A stretch of DNA of 64,000 nucleotides from the NCBI GenBank assembly GCA_964017195.1, contig OZ024892.1, forward strand, positions 3,303,366 through 3,367,365, written 5' to 3'. Shown piece after piece: positions 34,402-46,859 of the stretch (positions are counted from its first letter, which is position 1; each line of letters starts with the position of its first letter). The stretch is from Siderastrea radians. Lineage: Eukaryota > Cnidaria > Anthozoa > Scleractinia > Rhizangiidae. The translations under genes were made by a program, and so were the position numbers. The notes below the pieces were generated by a model. That model was given only the letters and a program-made list of their open reading frames with translations. It had not been told where the DNA came from and did not search any database.

Positions 34402-36197
34402 GTGCGATTCCCAGTGCAGAGACGATGGCCTTAATTGAAAAGTTTGTGCATCAGCTGTATCTACCGAGGAACAGATATCAGTACAGTAAAGGAGTTGAGA
34501 TGGTGGCTGTTTAGAAAGAAGCAAGCACAATTAGAACGGCTACCCCAGCCATAGTTAATAAAGCGCAATGGTTATGAAACCGGATAAATGCCTTTGTTCA
34601 AGGTTTTTGTTACCATTTTTCGGCCTTGACAGTGCACAGCCACAATAGCTTTTGGAACTTTGTTCGAACAACAGACTAACAGAAATGTTGCCCTAAATTA
34701 TTCAGCCGTACAGTGTGATCGAAAAAACAAAAGATTGTGCACAGTCGTAGTATGTTCAACATAAATTATACCTCCTTTGTAATCGCCTTTGAACTCTGAT
34801 GGGTTTCATAACCAGTTCCTCGACTAACTACAGTCGAAGATCTCCTAGTGACCACTCTCGTAAGCGACCAGCTCTAGTTACAACCAGCATTGTAAAGCCT
34901 CGTTTGAATTGTCACCTAAACTCTGCAATTGAAAGCTCTCGTAGGCGACCGCTCCCATAAGGGACCACGACCACTTTTGGAATTACCGACTGGTCTTTTC
35001 CTTTCTTTTAAGTTCTCATTAGGTACCACTCAGTCAACACCTTTATAAAAACATTCATTTAGTGATCAAATTTAGAGTAGTACATACCATAAGCGCTAAT
35101 GTTTCGTTGACTTATGCATGTGCGAACCTCTTCTGTGATAGGCAATAATAAACTATTTAATGTTATTACTACAATGGCGTTGGTCACCAACAACTTATGC
35201 CAAGCTTGCTGCTAAAAGGTCTCGTAAGGGACCACCCTCTATTGTTTAAATTACATGGTCGCTTACGGGAGCCCATTCTCTTCAACGACCAGCTCTAGTT
35301 GCGACCACTTTCCTGTATTCCCGAGGTGGTCGAAACATTTCTGTGACGTTGAGCATTTAACTGAGTAATGGAGGTTACCCTATTTTCTATTACAACGGCA
35401 CTGTCCAGGATAGTTTGAAGTGACAGCCACGCTTCCATGCTTAAAATGTCACATAGTCACCGCAGTTCAAACTTAAACATTAATCTGCCATCTGTATAAC
35501 CTTGATGGATGTATGTTTGTCCACAGTAAAGAAGCACTCAAAGTACGTTCATAATCCAGCCTCATTTCCATGCTTCTGAGGTCACATGATTAGAAACGCA
35601 ATGCCCTCTATAGAACGCTGGCTTATAACAACGTTCACAACATTGAGATTGATATTAATTTTCTGTTATTCTGGTGTCGTATATCCACAATTAAAAAGGT
35701 TCCATTCCTCAGCCTCGTTTTCATGCTAGCTTAGTCACGTGATTAGTAACGTGTCTTTTTGACTAAGGCCAACATTGGCGACATGGAGTTTCATAATTCC
35801 TGTTATTTTGGTTTCGCTTTATCCACTGCTACTAAAGTTATAAAAAGTTTTATTTCTCAGCCTCGCTTTCATGCCAGCTTAGTCATGTGACTAGTGACGT
35901 GTCGTATTGGCTTAGACCAACACTGCCAACATTGTGTTTTTATATCTTATGTCATTTGGTTTTGTTTTATCCACAGTTAATAAAGTTTTTAGAACTTTTA
36001 TTCATCAGCCTCGTTTTCATGCAGAGTCCATGAGGCCATTTTCATAATACCCCCTAAAAAGCCTCGGTGCGAGTTGCAAAACTGGCAACAAGATTTTTCG
36101 TGTCATTTGAGGTCCCCTTAATGCTTCTAGACTAGTGACTTGCTTTCAGCACGAAATTCCCACGGGAGTTATATTTCTTACATTTGCTCCTAGACTA

Positions 36198-39100
36198 TTG
36201 ATTGAAAACCGCTCGATAAACACTCGATTGAAAACACTCGATTAATACCTTCGATTGAAAACACTTGAAAAATAACCACATTCCGGATATGACATCCTGG
36301 ACAACAAATATGTTCCTTCCTTGTTTCCAAATTTTCCTGATATATTATATTTCCAAAAGGTCTTGGTAGCAGGAAACAAGTTAATATTAAAAAAAAAAAC
36401 AGCAAAACACTTTTTAGTTTTAAAGACATGTTTCGGCATCCCTGATGCCATCCTCAGTTGAAGGAAAAAGCTACAACACAGCTCTTATTACCTCCGACCT
36501 TTATGAAATCATAAACAGTGCACTGACTTTAGTTTGTCTTTCGAAGGACCGTGAGGCAATTCTGTTTAGGGTCATTTAAAAGCTCTTAGTGTCGTCACTC
36601 TAAGGACTCTTGGAATACACTTGTGTTAAATATATGTTTTTATAACCGTGAGTCTTGTACGGTGATTTTCATGATTCGAGTTTTAGAGGTTTTCGTAATC
36701 ATTTTTAGTTCTTCCTTTTTCAAGAGAAATTTGTCTGGCATACACAGATATGTGTCCTTTTGTTCCTTTTTTAAAATACCCTTTGAATAACTTAATTGTT
36801 CTCTAAGAACCGCAAATCCAAGTTTTTGTAATCGAACCCTTGCGCAAAAGCACTGATGGATGAGGAACCTTACTAGTCGTTTTTCTTTTGCCCTTTACAT
36901 TAATTTTGAGATAACATATAGCTAGAAGTATGCCGGGCGTAAAATATCTTTTGTCGCGATGTGTTCCAGGAGCATCAGCAAATCATTGAGTGTCTTATAA
37001 TTGTTTCGAATATTAACGTTGTTATTTTGTCGTTATTTTGCCGCCATTATTTAGAGCAACAAACCAAACCAGCAGAGTTAGAAAAAGGCGGGGAACGTGA
37101 CGTCACTTAGAGATTTGCCAGTCGCAAGTGTGAACTACGGAAAAAACCCCACTCGCATCCGGTATGTAGTGCTTCACTTCCAACTGTATAATAAATACAA
37201 CAATGACATGAATGAATAGCTGAACTAAAGGCTCATGGATTACTTGATCGTTCGTTTCCCATGTCTTTATTTTTCACGGATTTGAATAAGCTACAAAACA
37301 GTAAACATCATCTTCCTTTTCTGCTATATCGATACAAAATCCGAACGACTATCAGCTGACAAAAATAATAAAGTCATGAGAATGAATGCGCGTGGTGGTG
37401 ACCATAAAGTTTATCTGCATTGTTCAGAGTTTTCTTTTTTTATTCAGTTCGTTTCAGTTGAAGTCGCATTGAAGTATTCCATCCATAGACTCAAAGGTTA
37501 GAATAACCTTGTACAACACAATAAACAACACTTCAAGAAGTACTGCTCAGTGAGCGCTTTAAATGGCCACATCGCAGGATGCCATTCACCACCTTGTACA
37601 GTATAATAAACGACACCACAGGAAAGTACTGCTCAGTAGCTTTCATTTGAATAGTCACACTTTAGGATTTCATCCACAGACTCAAAAGTTCGAACCACCT
37701 TGTACAGCATAATAAACAGCGCCACAGGAAAGTACTGCTCAGTAGCTTTCATCCGAATGGCCACACTTTGGGATTTTATCCACATTTTCAAACGTTGGAG
37801 TAACTTGTACGGCACAATATACGGTACCACAGAAAAGGAATCCACCGTGGCTTTCATATGAATAGTCGCCACATCCATACACTCAAAAGTTAGAACACAT
37901 AAGGTGGCTCAAGGTTCAGTTCTGTGAGGGAAGTGAAAGGCAGTTTAAGTCTTGTATGTTGCTCAGACTTGACGAAGATAACGATGTACTAATAAGATGC
38001 AAAATTTAAATGTGTTTTCTCTTTTACCCTGAAATTTCAGCTGTCTGCTTTTCATGACCCACAAGGACGCAGGAGAGAAAGATTTTCTCTCCCCGCCCTC
38101 CTGTGGATTAGGGGCAGGAAACGGCTGATGTTTCAAACTATCTTTCTTTGGACTATTACGTATAATGGCTACAGCTATCAAGTAACGGAAGTTTATTCGA
38201 TCTGTTTAATTAAAGCATTTGGCTCGGCAGCAGCACTCTTTGACGAAATGCAGCCGATGATGTGGTGCAGAAACAGTTAGAGGATGGGCCTGGTCCGTGG
38301 ACCAAAGGTAAATGAAATCCTTGCCTGATACTGATTTCAGTGTCAGACAAAACAATCATTTAGGCTCCTTTTAGCACAAACGTAACTGATGTAGCTCTAC
38401 ACTAAGAACATAAATATTTCGAGGTAAACAAAACAATATCAAATACTTCGACCAATATTATATAATCCCTTTTATATCCGTTTGGGCATAAACGATGGCT
38501 AATCTGATTTTGCAAAAGGTTGATAAATAAACATTGCCCCAGGAAAGAACCACAGGATCTTTTCCAAGTACTAAAAGTTAAAACACATTTCCTGATGTTT
38601 GAGACGCGTGCAAAACTAACTGGGGCAGTATCAGCTCTCTATCAAGAAACCGGCCAGAAATGTTCATTATTGAGCGGAATATTTATTCTATATCTCATAT
38701 CCCAATTCATATATTTAGCCCCTTCTAATTTTGGCCTTTTTTGCCCAGTCTATTATGCGGAGCTGATTTCAATACCAGTTAACCCTTAGGCTAACCACAC
38801 GCTATTTCATCTGATGTCTATGCGTGACATGATGGTGTAAGGAGATAACAAAATAGCCAAATATCAGTAAATTGAAGTAAGTTTATTCCAGAAAAAATTA
38901 AAGGTTCCTTGATTAGGAAGAGTCTGCGACAACAGTGATCAGTTTGACTGACCTCAGTCAAAGGCAATATGTTGCTATGCCAACAATTTCAAACACACTG
39001 CTCCAAGCTAAAGGTGGACATAATATTTAGCCGCAAAAGCTTCGTTTGAATTACCGTGCCAATGAAATTTTGTTTTGCTTCAATAACTAGTGACCATACG

Positions 39101-41244
39101 TGAGGGGCAAAGTATTTTATAGACGATATTGTGTTGATATTCCAGCAAGGGTCAAGTAAAAAATGCAACAGTTTAAAACTTGACAGGTTGTTGCAGAAAG
39201 TGGTATTGAAAAGGTGTTATTTCAAGTCTCTACACGACGTTTTACAGAAAGGTTGTAAGGTTGGATAAGTAAAGTTCAAGGATGATTTCTTGCGGATGGA
39301 TTGTATTCTGAATCGGGCTCTTTTCGTTGTACGTGATTCTTGCTGTTGTGGATTCGGTCCTTTATTATATTGGGTTCTAGATGTAAACAGATGAGGGTTA
39401 GATCTTAAGCTACTTCAGACGAAAAAAACACCCGAGTTTGTAACCCCGTGTTGGCAAATACAGGTTGGTTTGTGAGAACGTGGTAAAAATAGTTTTCTAA
39501 AATGTTGGTTAACTAATGATGAGATCGTCAGGGGGAAAAATTAAGACGTCTTCAAAACGTTTAACTTAAGTTTGCAAATCAGTTCAGGTTGGTGTTTTGT
39601 GAAGATGGCAGTGACAGTTTGGCCACAGGCTTACCATCTCTGTTTGTGGGGTGTGCTGTGCCTTTCTCGGGTACATCAAACTAGCCACACCAGGGGCGGA
39701 AGTTTAGGATATTAAAACTGATGAAAAGGTAAAACGTTCAGAATTACTGTCATGTTGTTTTCCTTTGCTTTTCTGTATTTACGTTGGCAATATGAGATAT
39801 GAGGATCGTGAAAACGATATTTTCAAAATATTGAGCGAGACTTGGACTTTGAAAATATCGCCTTTGTGAGCCACAAATCGCCTCTTGTTTTTGGTACCCC
39901 GATACTTGATTGTACCTTTGTTTCCTACTCTACTATCAGAGTGTAAAGGCCAACTGTCAGAAGCCGTTTAAAGTTCCGTACCTGGTAACTAAGAATGTTG
40001 TGCCTTTACAATCACAGAAACAGATGTTAGTTCACTTTTGCTAGTGTCAACGCATGCGCATCTACTCCACCAAGATAGCCCGGGGGAGGGGAAGGAAGAG
40101 CGAGCTTTGGTCTGGGAAATTTTAAAAGCAAAAGGAATAAAAAGAAAACAATCTCGTTTTACAAGTGTTAGTTGAACGCGAATGCTTTGTTACCTTTACT
40201 TTTTGAACAGAAAACAATGGTTAGTTAAGGTTTGCTTAGAAACTTCCCAGCCTTTCATCAGCTTCTTTGGTCTTTTTTTTCGGACAATCAGTAAGCACCG
40301 TAAGATATTCATGTCCAACTAATCAGAAAGGAAGAGTACATTAAACAATAAAAGGCAAGAAAGAGAATTTAACACAAAAAAGAGTAACCGACATTGACAA
40401 AGCGCTTTAGATGTGCTATATACGCAGGGGTAATACTGAAATAGGAAGGGACGTACAAGACTGTGAATAATTTTCTGACGAAATAATTTTCAGACGAAAA
40501 AGAGGCAAAGAGTGGTAACCCAACAAGAATAGATTAATTTGATTAGACATTTCAGATGTTTATATGACTGCAACATGGGTTAGCCCGGATAATTCATAAA
40601 CAGGGTACAGAAATGTCTTGTCTTGATCCGAAAAAGGGTCAAGTTATGATGAACCATGCAGGCGCCAACCAAGGAGTACACGGTGGAGAGTATACGGCGT
40701 AATTCTTGCCGTCGTTGATGTTGTTGGAAATATACTGCCATGTTTTCTTCTAAAAGTGAACAATAACTAAGGAACTTACAAAAGGGTTTGAAGGTGGTTA
40801 AGTTTCGAATTGATAGCTATTAAATCTGTCTCTTTTCAATTTACTCAGCTGTTAATTGGATTTGTTAATGACATCAATCTGTTAGCGGCTATTTTCACTG
40901 CTTCGTGTAATATCAGAGCGTGTTTTTACAGTTCGATCTTGCACTGTGTACGTGCAGATGTTTTAGCAATATTGATTGTTTAATTGGTTGTTAAAGCTGC
41001 CCGTCAAGCTGTCTAGTCCCCATGGTGGCCATTTCAGACAAAACATATTCAAACTGCAATGAAAAATATTGATGGTCAACAACAACAACAATAAAAAATT
41101 ATGAAAAAGAGTACAATTAATGTCCTTGTTTTAGTTCTCATCTTGATATTCCCGGCAACAGTCCTGACTCAAGGTCAAGTCAAATGTACCTTATATTCTG
41201 AAGCTTGTGAACGTTAAAGTCGTAAATAAAGGCGTTTTCACCGC
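36198..41244. other. Intergenic 5' region of CA-B, partly inverted against copy A
   Basis: No gene seen. About 36.53-40.01 kb matches 16.51-19.48 kb of copy A in reverse complement. From 40.02 kb the order is direct again. A poly-A tract is at 36391. Short ORFs here are featureless. Confidence 0.6.
37470..37890. repeat. 106-bp tandem-repeat array
   Basis: Four to five units with the phrases 'catccacagactcaaaagtt', 'accttgtacagcataataaa' and 'cagtagctttcat'. The clearest adjacent units are 106 bp apart. ORFs through the array are by-products of the repeat. Confidence 0.85.
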
Positions 41245-41253
41245 TATTTAAAG
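41245..41253 (+). promoter_or_regulatory. Degenerate TATA box of CA-B
   Basis: tatttaaag at the position of tatataaag in copy A. The following 130 bp is conserved, and the first-exon donor has changed from gtaagt to gtatag at 41385. The matching acceptor precedes 46840. The 5' UTR intron of CA-B is therefore about 5.45 kb and contains the 42.1-45.8 kb insertion, against 1.15 kb in CA-A. Confidence 0.55.
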
Positions 41254-42252
41254 TTTGCTGCCACCAGAAAGCAAAACAGTCGTGAAGGAGCTTGCGAGCA
41301 AACGGAGCTAGCATTGAAAGAAAAACAGAGCAAACATAACGTAAGAGCTACTCTGCTTAATTTAGTAGTATTTTGCAAACTTGGGTATAGTATACATAGC
41401 TTGTTTTTAACTTTTGATGTCTGTATTTTTCTGCGTTACCAACTTTACTTTGATTTATCAAGAATAGGATTTTTACAGGAAAATTGATTGACTAAGAACC
41501 GAAAAGATGGATGTGTGAGCAAACATTTCAAATCTTTCTTTAAACCCATAGCTATTGAAGTATACTGCAAAGAGAGAAATGTAACGTATATCTCTAATTT
41601 AGTTGTGTGCCTTGTGATCCTTCTGATCAGTCTCGTGGAACAACGTTAGAAAACTTGAAAAACTTCTGGAAGAGATAAAGGCTTTTCTTTACGAAAAAGA
41701 GCACTTTAATGATAATTTGGTTGCAGTGGAATACTTGTAAAGGTTTAGAAAAAATTATTAAATGCGTCTATGTTAGTTTTACCGTGGATAAACCGATGAC
41801 AAAAGAGAATATTTTTTTTGTATTTCCTTTCTTATATATTCATATAGACTAAGAGCAATCATAGATTAGGGAGTGCCTTCGACATGATTAATAGAAGTTG
41901 TTAGTAAGAATTAAACGGCCAGTAAAAGAGGTAAAGAAACTGTGATTCTGCGAGTAGGAGAGGACTATGAGTTGATAAAGGCTGTAAAATCGCAAAATTT
42001 GTACAGAGGTTTAGTCGCCGTCTGCAGTAAAGTATTCATAAATACTAGACAGAGGACGAAGTAATCTTAACTTTGAGTAGCCTCCAAGTTAGGCCCTGTT
42101 AGGGTTTTAGGATTATGGATTATTAGGGTTTTTTAGGGAAGGGATACGGATTATTGGCCACTAGATTTAAAGATTACGGATTATTTGTGTTGCATTTTAA
42201 AATTACGGATTATTGTCAGTCATTATTGGATTAATTAGTTGTACATAAAAGG

Positions 42253-42760
42253 GTGTTAAAAGGTCATAAAAGTAGTAAAAGGAAGGACACACATTTATCT
42301 CCACTGAGGTCTCATGGTCAAAATTCCAAGCCAAAAACTAATTTTAATCCCGCTGAACGCGAAGCATTTGAAGCCCTAAAACGTGACACCAACGTTAACC
42401 TTACAAAGGCTGACAAAAGGAACTACAAATGTACTTAAAAACATTTAGAGTAAATTAAAGAAGGTCAAGCTCAGCTAGATAACAGAGCCGGAACACTACA
42501 GACCTCTTGTGAATCCTATGGTAGAGGAAACAATCCAAAGTGAAAGAGTTCAACAGCTTATTAGCGTGCTATATCTGGGAAACCACATAGATGAAATGAC
42601 CAAAACATGTTTTTGTCAAACACCAGAGCCGCCCCATATTCCAATACTCTACACCCTAAGAAAGATACACAAACCGACCCCAGCTGGGAGACCTATTGTA
42701 TCAGGGAGTGACGGCCCAGTTGCAGCAAAGAAACTCAGAAGTCATATCTGAAAGATTCAA
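42253..42760 (+). pseudogene. PLE reverse transcriptase fragment
   Basis: Two frames carry the N-terminal part of a PLE reverse transcriptase. An early NPAEREAFEALKRDTNVNLT segment followed by KADK is seen first. The finger-domain signature ILYTLRKIHKPTPAGRPIVS comes next. Stops separate the two and the catalytic YxDD region is missing. Non-functional. Confidence 0.8.
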
Positions 42761-43360
42761 CGGACTTCATCAATTTCTTAGAAAAACGAAGGTTCCAGAA
42801 AACACAACCATAAAACACGAGCTTGTGTACAAATATACTGTAAGAAAAGGGAATAAACATAGTGTGGAACGCATAAAAACAAAATTGAACCTCCTATCCC
42901 TACTTATCTTTAGCGTTATCTCCTTCCAATTTAATGGAGAAAACTACCTACAAATACATGGAACTGCAGAAAAACCATTGCTTGAACAACATCTTCAAGG
43001 AACAGCCCCTAACATTGTGCAAAAGGCGGCGTTCCCTTTTACTCATGAGTCAAGCAAAACTCTAGAAAGGCTAAAACATGCGCGTATACGTAGGAGTCGC
43101 CCAGGCCCATAACTCTTTTAAATACAACGAAGAGGATCAAGTTTTAATGACACAAATCGCTTAAATTTTAAAGCCATTTTAAAACTAAAACATGTGCGTG
43201 GAAGTTGCCCAGGCCCGTCACTTTTTTTAACAACACAGTCTCAGTAACCACCCCCCCGTTTCATCGGGGGCATGGAAATGCAACCCTTGACATACCTGAC
43301 ATAAAGTACCTAAGTAATAATAATTAATAATAATAAGAAGAATCAATTTCTATAGCGCTA

Positions 43361-43361
43361 A

Positions 43362-43421
<60 letters not shown>
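43361..43421. repeat. (AT)n microsatellite
   Basis: About 30 dinucleotide units with one 'ca' interruption, directly adjoining the left end of the long palindrome. A shorter (AT)n tract lies at 44888-44903. Confidence 0.9.
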
Positions 43422-43422
<1 letters not shown>

Positions 43423-44791
43423 CTCGTTGAAGGAAAGCGAGGACGGACAACTTCTGACGATTAAAAAGTTAAAAAATTTAATAAAAAATAAAAACGTTTC
43501 GGTCTTAGACCTTCATCAGTTACATGAAAAATTAAACTTAACAAATCTACCTAAATAAGATTACAGAACAAAACAAGACGCAAAATACAATTCAACGCTA
43601 TGAGTTACGTAACCGGCGTGATTATAACAATACTAAAACGAGGATAAGTGACGCTAACATTCAAATATAAAAACAATGTAGTACAACGATTATATAACGA
43701 AAAAAGGAAAAATAAACAATACTAACAATTAAACGTAATTACAAGGTGTAGAGACAGGTACAACACTAGATAAATGAACGATACAAGGCAAAAATATAAC
43801 AAAAGACCGGAAATATGCTGCTATAAAAATAAATAACAAAAGATGACAGATAAGACTAAAAACTAAAAACTGCTAATTCAAAAAAGATGACATTTGCAAA
43901 GCGGCAAAAGAAAGGGCAGTCAAAAGGAAAGCAACCTACGTTTACGCAAACATGGATCATACCAAAATCCCAAATCGAGGCCTTTGGAGCCCCAAAGGGC
44001 CGATAGACAACAAAATCCCTGGGGGGGCCTTAAACAATAATGACCGTAATAAGTTCCCCGAACAGGGCCTTTGAGTATACCCAACACCTAAGAGGCTGAC
44101 AAAATCCAAGAAAAGGGCCTCTTAGGTGTTGGGTATACTCAAAGGCCCTGTTCGGGGAACTTATTACGGTCATTATTGTTTAAGGCCCCCCCAGGGATTT
44201 TGTTGTCTATCGGCCCTTTGGGGCTCCAAAGGCCTCGATTTGGGATTTTGGTATGATCCATGTTTGCGTAAACGTAGGTTGCTTTCCTTTTGACTGCCCT
44301 TTCTTTTGCCGCTTTGCAAATGTCATCTTTTTTGAATTAGCAGTTTTTAGTTTTTAGTCTTATCTGTCATCTTTTGTTATTTATTTTTATAGCAGCATAT
44401 TTCCGGTCTTTTGTTATATTTTTGCCTTGTATCGTTCATTTATCTAGTGTTGTACCTGTCTCTACACCTTGTAATTACGTTTAATTGTTAGTATTGTTTA
44501 TTTTTCCTTTTTTCGTTATATAATCGTTGTACTACATTGTTTTTATATTTGAATGTTAGCGTCACTTATCCTCGTTTTAGTATTGTTATAATCACGCCGG
44601 TTACGTAACTCATAGCGTTGAATTGTATTTTGCGTCTTGTTTTGTTCTGTAATCTTATTTAGGTAGATTTGTTAAGTTTAATTTTTCATGTAACTGATGA
44701 AGGTCTAAGACCGAAACGTTTTTATTTTTTATTAAATTTTTTAACTTTTTAATCGTCAGAAGTTGTCCGTCCTCGCTTTCCTTCAACGAGT
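43422..44791. repeat. Long, apparently perfect palindrome: 674-bp arms, 22-bp loop
   Basis: The arms 43422-44095 and 44118-44791 are reverse complements with no difference that I could find by eye. The loop is 44096-44117. The outer part of each arm bears 'gatgaaggtctaagaccgaa' with aacgttttt, a motif typical of PLE terminal repeats, so this looks like two PLE ends joined tail to tail. No ORF is present. The identity of the arms implies a recent event, gene conversion, or an assembly artefact. Confidence 0.85.
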
Positions 44792-44902
44792 TTTAATTCC
44801 ATGCAGTGAGGCTTGGACTGTGAATCTTTGATCCTCCTGACGCAGTGGCATTCTTTGTTGGCCTGAGGCAACCATTAACTGTTTTACATATATATATATA
44901 TA

Positions 44903-45551
44903 TAGATTTGCAGAGTTGGATTATTTGGTCGAAGACATTTATTGCTACTCAGAGTTTCATGCTTCTTGCGAAGCAATCATCAGGCAACTGCCAAAAATAA
45001 CGGATACATGAGAATATATACAAAATTTGAAAATACAGAACAATACCTAGTGGCGTGATGTAGACGGATATGATTGGCTAATCTACATGGTTTCTGTATG
45101 CTCATTTAGGAACGAGCGATATAAACACGCAACCGAATTAAGTAAATATATTTGGAGCCTAAAAGATAGGAATATTATGTACAACATCAAATGGCGTAAG
45201 GTGAAGCAGGCCCGTTCATATTCAAATGTAAGCAAGAGATGCAATTTGTGTTTATGGGAAAAATATTTTGTTATATGTAAACCCGAAATGTCAACTCTAA
45301 ACAATAGAAGCGAACTGATATCTACATGTAGACATTCCAAAAAATTCCTGTTAAAGACTGTGCTCGCTTAGATTAGCCAATCATATCCGTCTACATCACA
45401 CCACTAGGTATTGTTCTGTATTTTCAAATTTTGTATATATTCTCATGTATCCGTTATTTTTGGCAGTTGCCTGATGATTGCTTCGCAAGAAGCATGAAAC
45501 TCTGAGTAGCAATAAATGTCTTCGACCAAATAATCCAACTCTGCAAATCTA
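44903..45551. mobile_element. PLE remnant between 183-bp inverted repeats
   Basis: The arms 44903-45084 and 45369-45551 are complementary and contain 'cgcaagaagcatgaaactct'. The 285-bp interior encodes on the plus strand (45087-45371) a C-terminal GIY-YIG-region fragment of a PLE, with [30 protein letters not shown] and [13 protein letters not shown]; cysteines and RHxxK are typical. The GIY-YIG core itself is missing. Confidence 0.8.
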
Positions 45552-45767
45552 CATATCGCTCTAGTTTATCTATTGAGCACTTTAATAGCTGATGAAGCCT
45601 TCAATTCATTATTCATTTGACCCATAATGGTAATTAGGGGGTTACTATATGTAGACTGTTTCAGAATTTAATTTTAGGGATATAGTTGTTTAGAAAATTG
45701 GGATACGGATTATTTCCAAATTTTACCCAGGATTATAGATTATTCAGACCCCCCCCCTAACAGGGCC

Positions 45768-46838
45768 TCCCAAGTAGTATTTATGCCGTATATTATATTA
45801 TTTCAGATTGAGACTGTGTGTAAGAGGATATTCCCAGTACAGTTATATGTAGCATCTGGTGAAAATTTTGAGGTTCAGGAATAGTGTAGGAAAGAAAAAT
45901 TTACAAAGTGCGGGATCAAAAAAAATATTTCAGCGATACTTACTTAACAATATAAATAAATGTTAAGTTTACAATATCGTTTCAAAGGTAACAGTTTGAT
46001 CATGAGTGAAAAATAAACTTTCAATAGGAACTGACTACAAGACTAGTATATGATTTTATGAACAATTTGAGTAAAATATTTCAAAATTTGCTCCTTATCT
46101 TATCAGCTTGTTTCAAGGCCTTTTAAAGGGATTGCTGGTGTTTCTTTTGACGTCACCAAAATTCTAAAACGCAACAAACCAAGGGCACGAGGAAGCTGCT
46201 CTTTTAATATGTTCAAAGCACTAGTGAGATAAATTTCAGGGAAAGCTAACGTTTCATGTCGATATATTGCTTTCTTTTACAAATAAAACCATTTGAAATT
46301 TGATCTGATATGTGGCCGCTCGAAACACGGCAATTCTCAAGATTTCATAAAAGTGATATTTTTGCGTTACTTTTAAATTTTTAGGTATCATAGTACCGTA
46401 AAAATGTCCTCCTATAGTGTGAAGGCAAAGTAGATTGTTGCCTTGTTGCTGCCTCATTTCTTTTATATACTTTGATGGCCGCTATACTGTGTCTCGTAAT
46501 TTCCTGAAAATTGTTTTCTCGATAACTTTCCTGTGAGGAGTACTATAGACCCAGAAATTGTTGTCGTTGTTTGTTTTTACCTACCGTTTAATCCTTTGTT
46601 TCTGAATGTTGTTCATGAAAGCAGACTCATTTTATCATAATGATGAAAACCAAGAATACTTGTGTGATCAGAGATAGTTTGATACATTCGGATTCGTTGG
46701 CTGAAAGAGAACGGAATTAATCTCATTCCCCGAATCTCTGGGCTGCTGTTGGCTGTACCCTTTGTCACTTGCAAAATTCTTTTGCTAGTGAATCCTGTAC
46801 AATCACCTTAAGCTTGCACTTGTAATATTGTTCTTGCA
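45768..46838. other. Remainder of the CA-B 5' UTR intron
   Basis: No gene seen; AT-rich. The minus-strand ORF at 46254-46457 has no motif. Confidence 0.45.
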
Positions 46839-46859
46839 GCCCTGGTTCTGGCCTAAGCG

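Larger units (their letters stand above)
31015..36197 (+). mobile_element. Academ-like DNA transposon, decayed, 5.2 kb
   Basis: Terminal inverted repeats of about 150 bp. The left end is tagtctggcagcaaatg and then cccgtgggaatttcgtgctg; the right end is the complement, ending agacta. A 3-bp direct repeat, ttg, flanks it. Removing the element joins sequence matching copy A around 16.39 kb, which gives an independent empty site. Subterminal repeats of about 140 bp lie inside both ends. The core holds a broken gene related to XPG/FEN nucleases, and Academ elements encode XPG nucleases and make 3-4-bp duplications. Superfamily assignment is inference; the boundaries are well supported. Confidence 0.75.
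42092..45767. mobile_element. Composite insertion with ggccctgttaggg termini
   Basis: Exact 13-bp inverted termini, ggccctgttaggg and ccctaacagggcc, flanked by near-matching 9-mers tccaagtta and tcccaagta. Subterminal 'acggattatt' iterations occur at both ends. The interior is a nest of PLE remnants: RT fragments, a long palindrome and a GIY-YIG-region fragment. It lies in the 5' UTR intron of CA-B. Superfamily is unresolved; a 8-9-bp duplication would fit hAT or Mutator types. Confidence 0.7.

Noticed and set aside
33956..34438. 160-residue ORF in the Academ-like element
   Set aside because: The recognisable protein (ELRIHVSDTNVFIL...) lies in a different frame over the same bases, so this is a shadow.
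34840..35340. Possible separate MITE with 'cgaccagctctagttgcgacc' phrases
   Set aside because: The phrases are direct, not inverted, and no ends could be defined; left as unresolved debris in the Academ-like element.
42696..43112. 138-residue ORF after the PLE RT fragment
   Set aside because: It overlaps the real RT frame at its start and then has no RT or other motif; likely a chance continuation.
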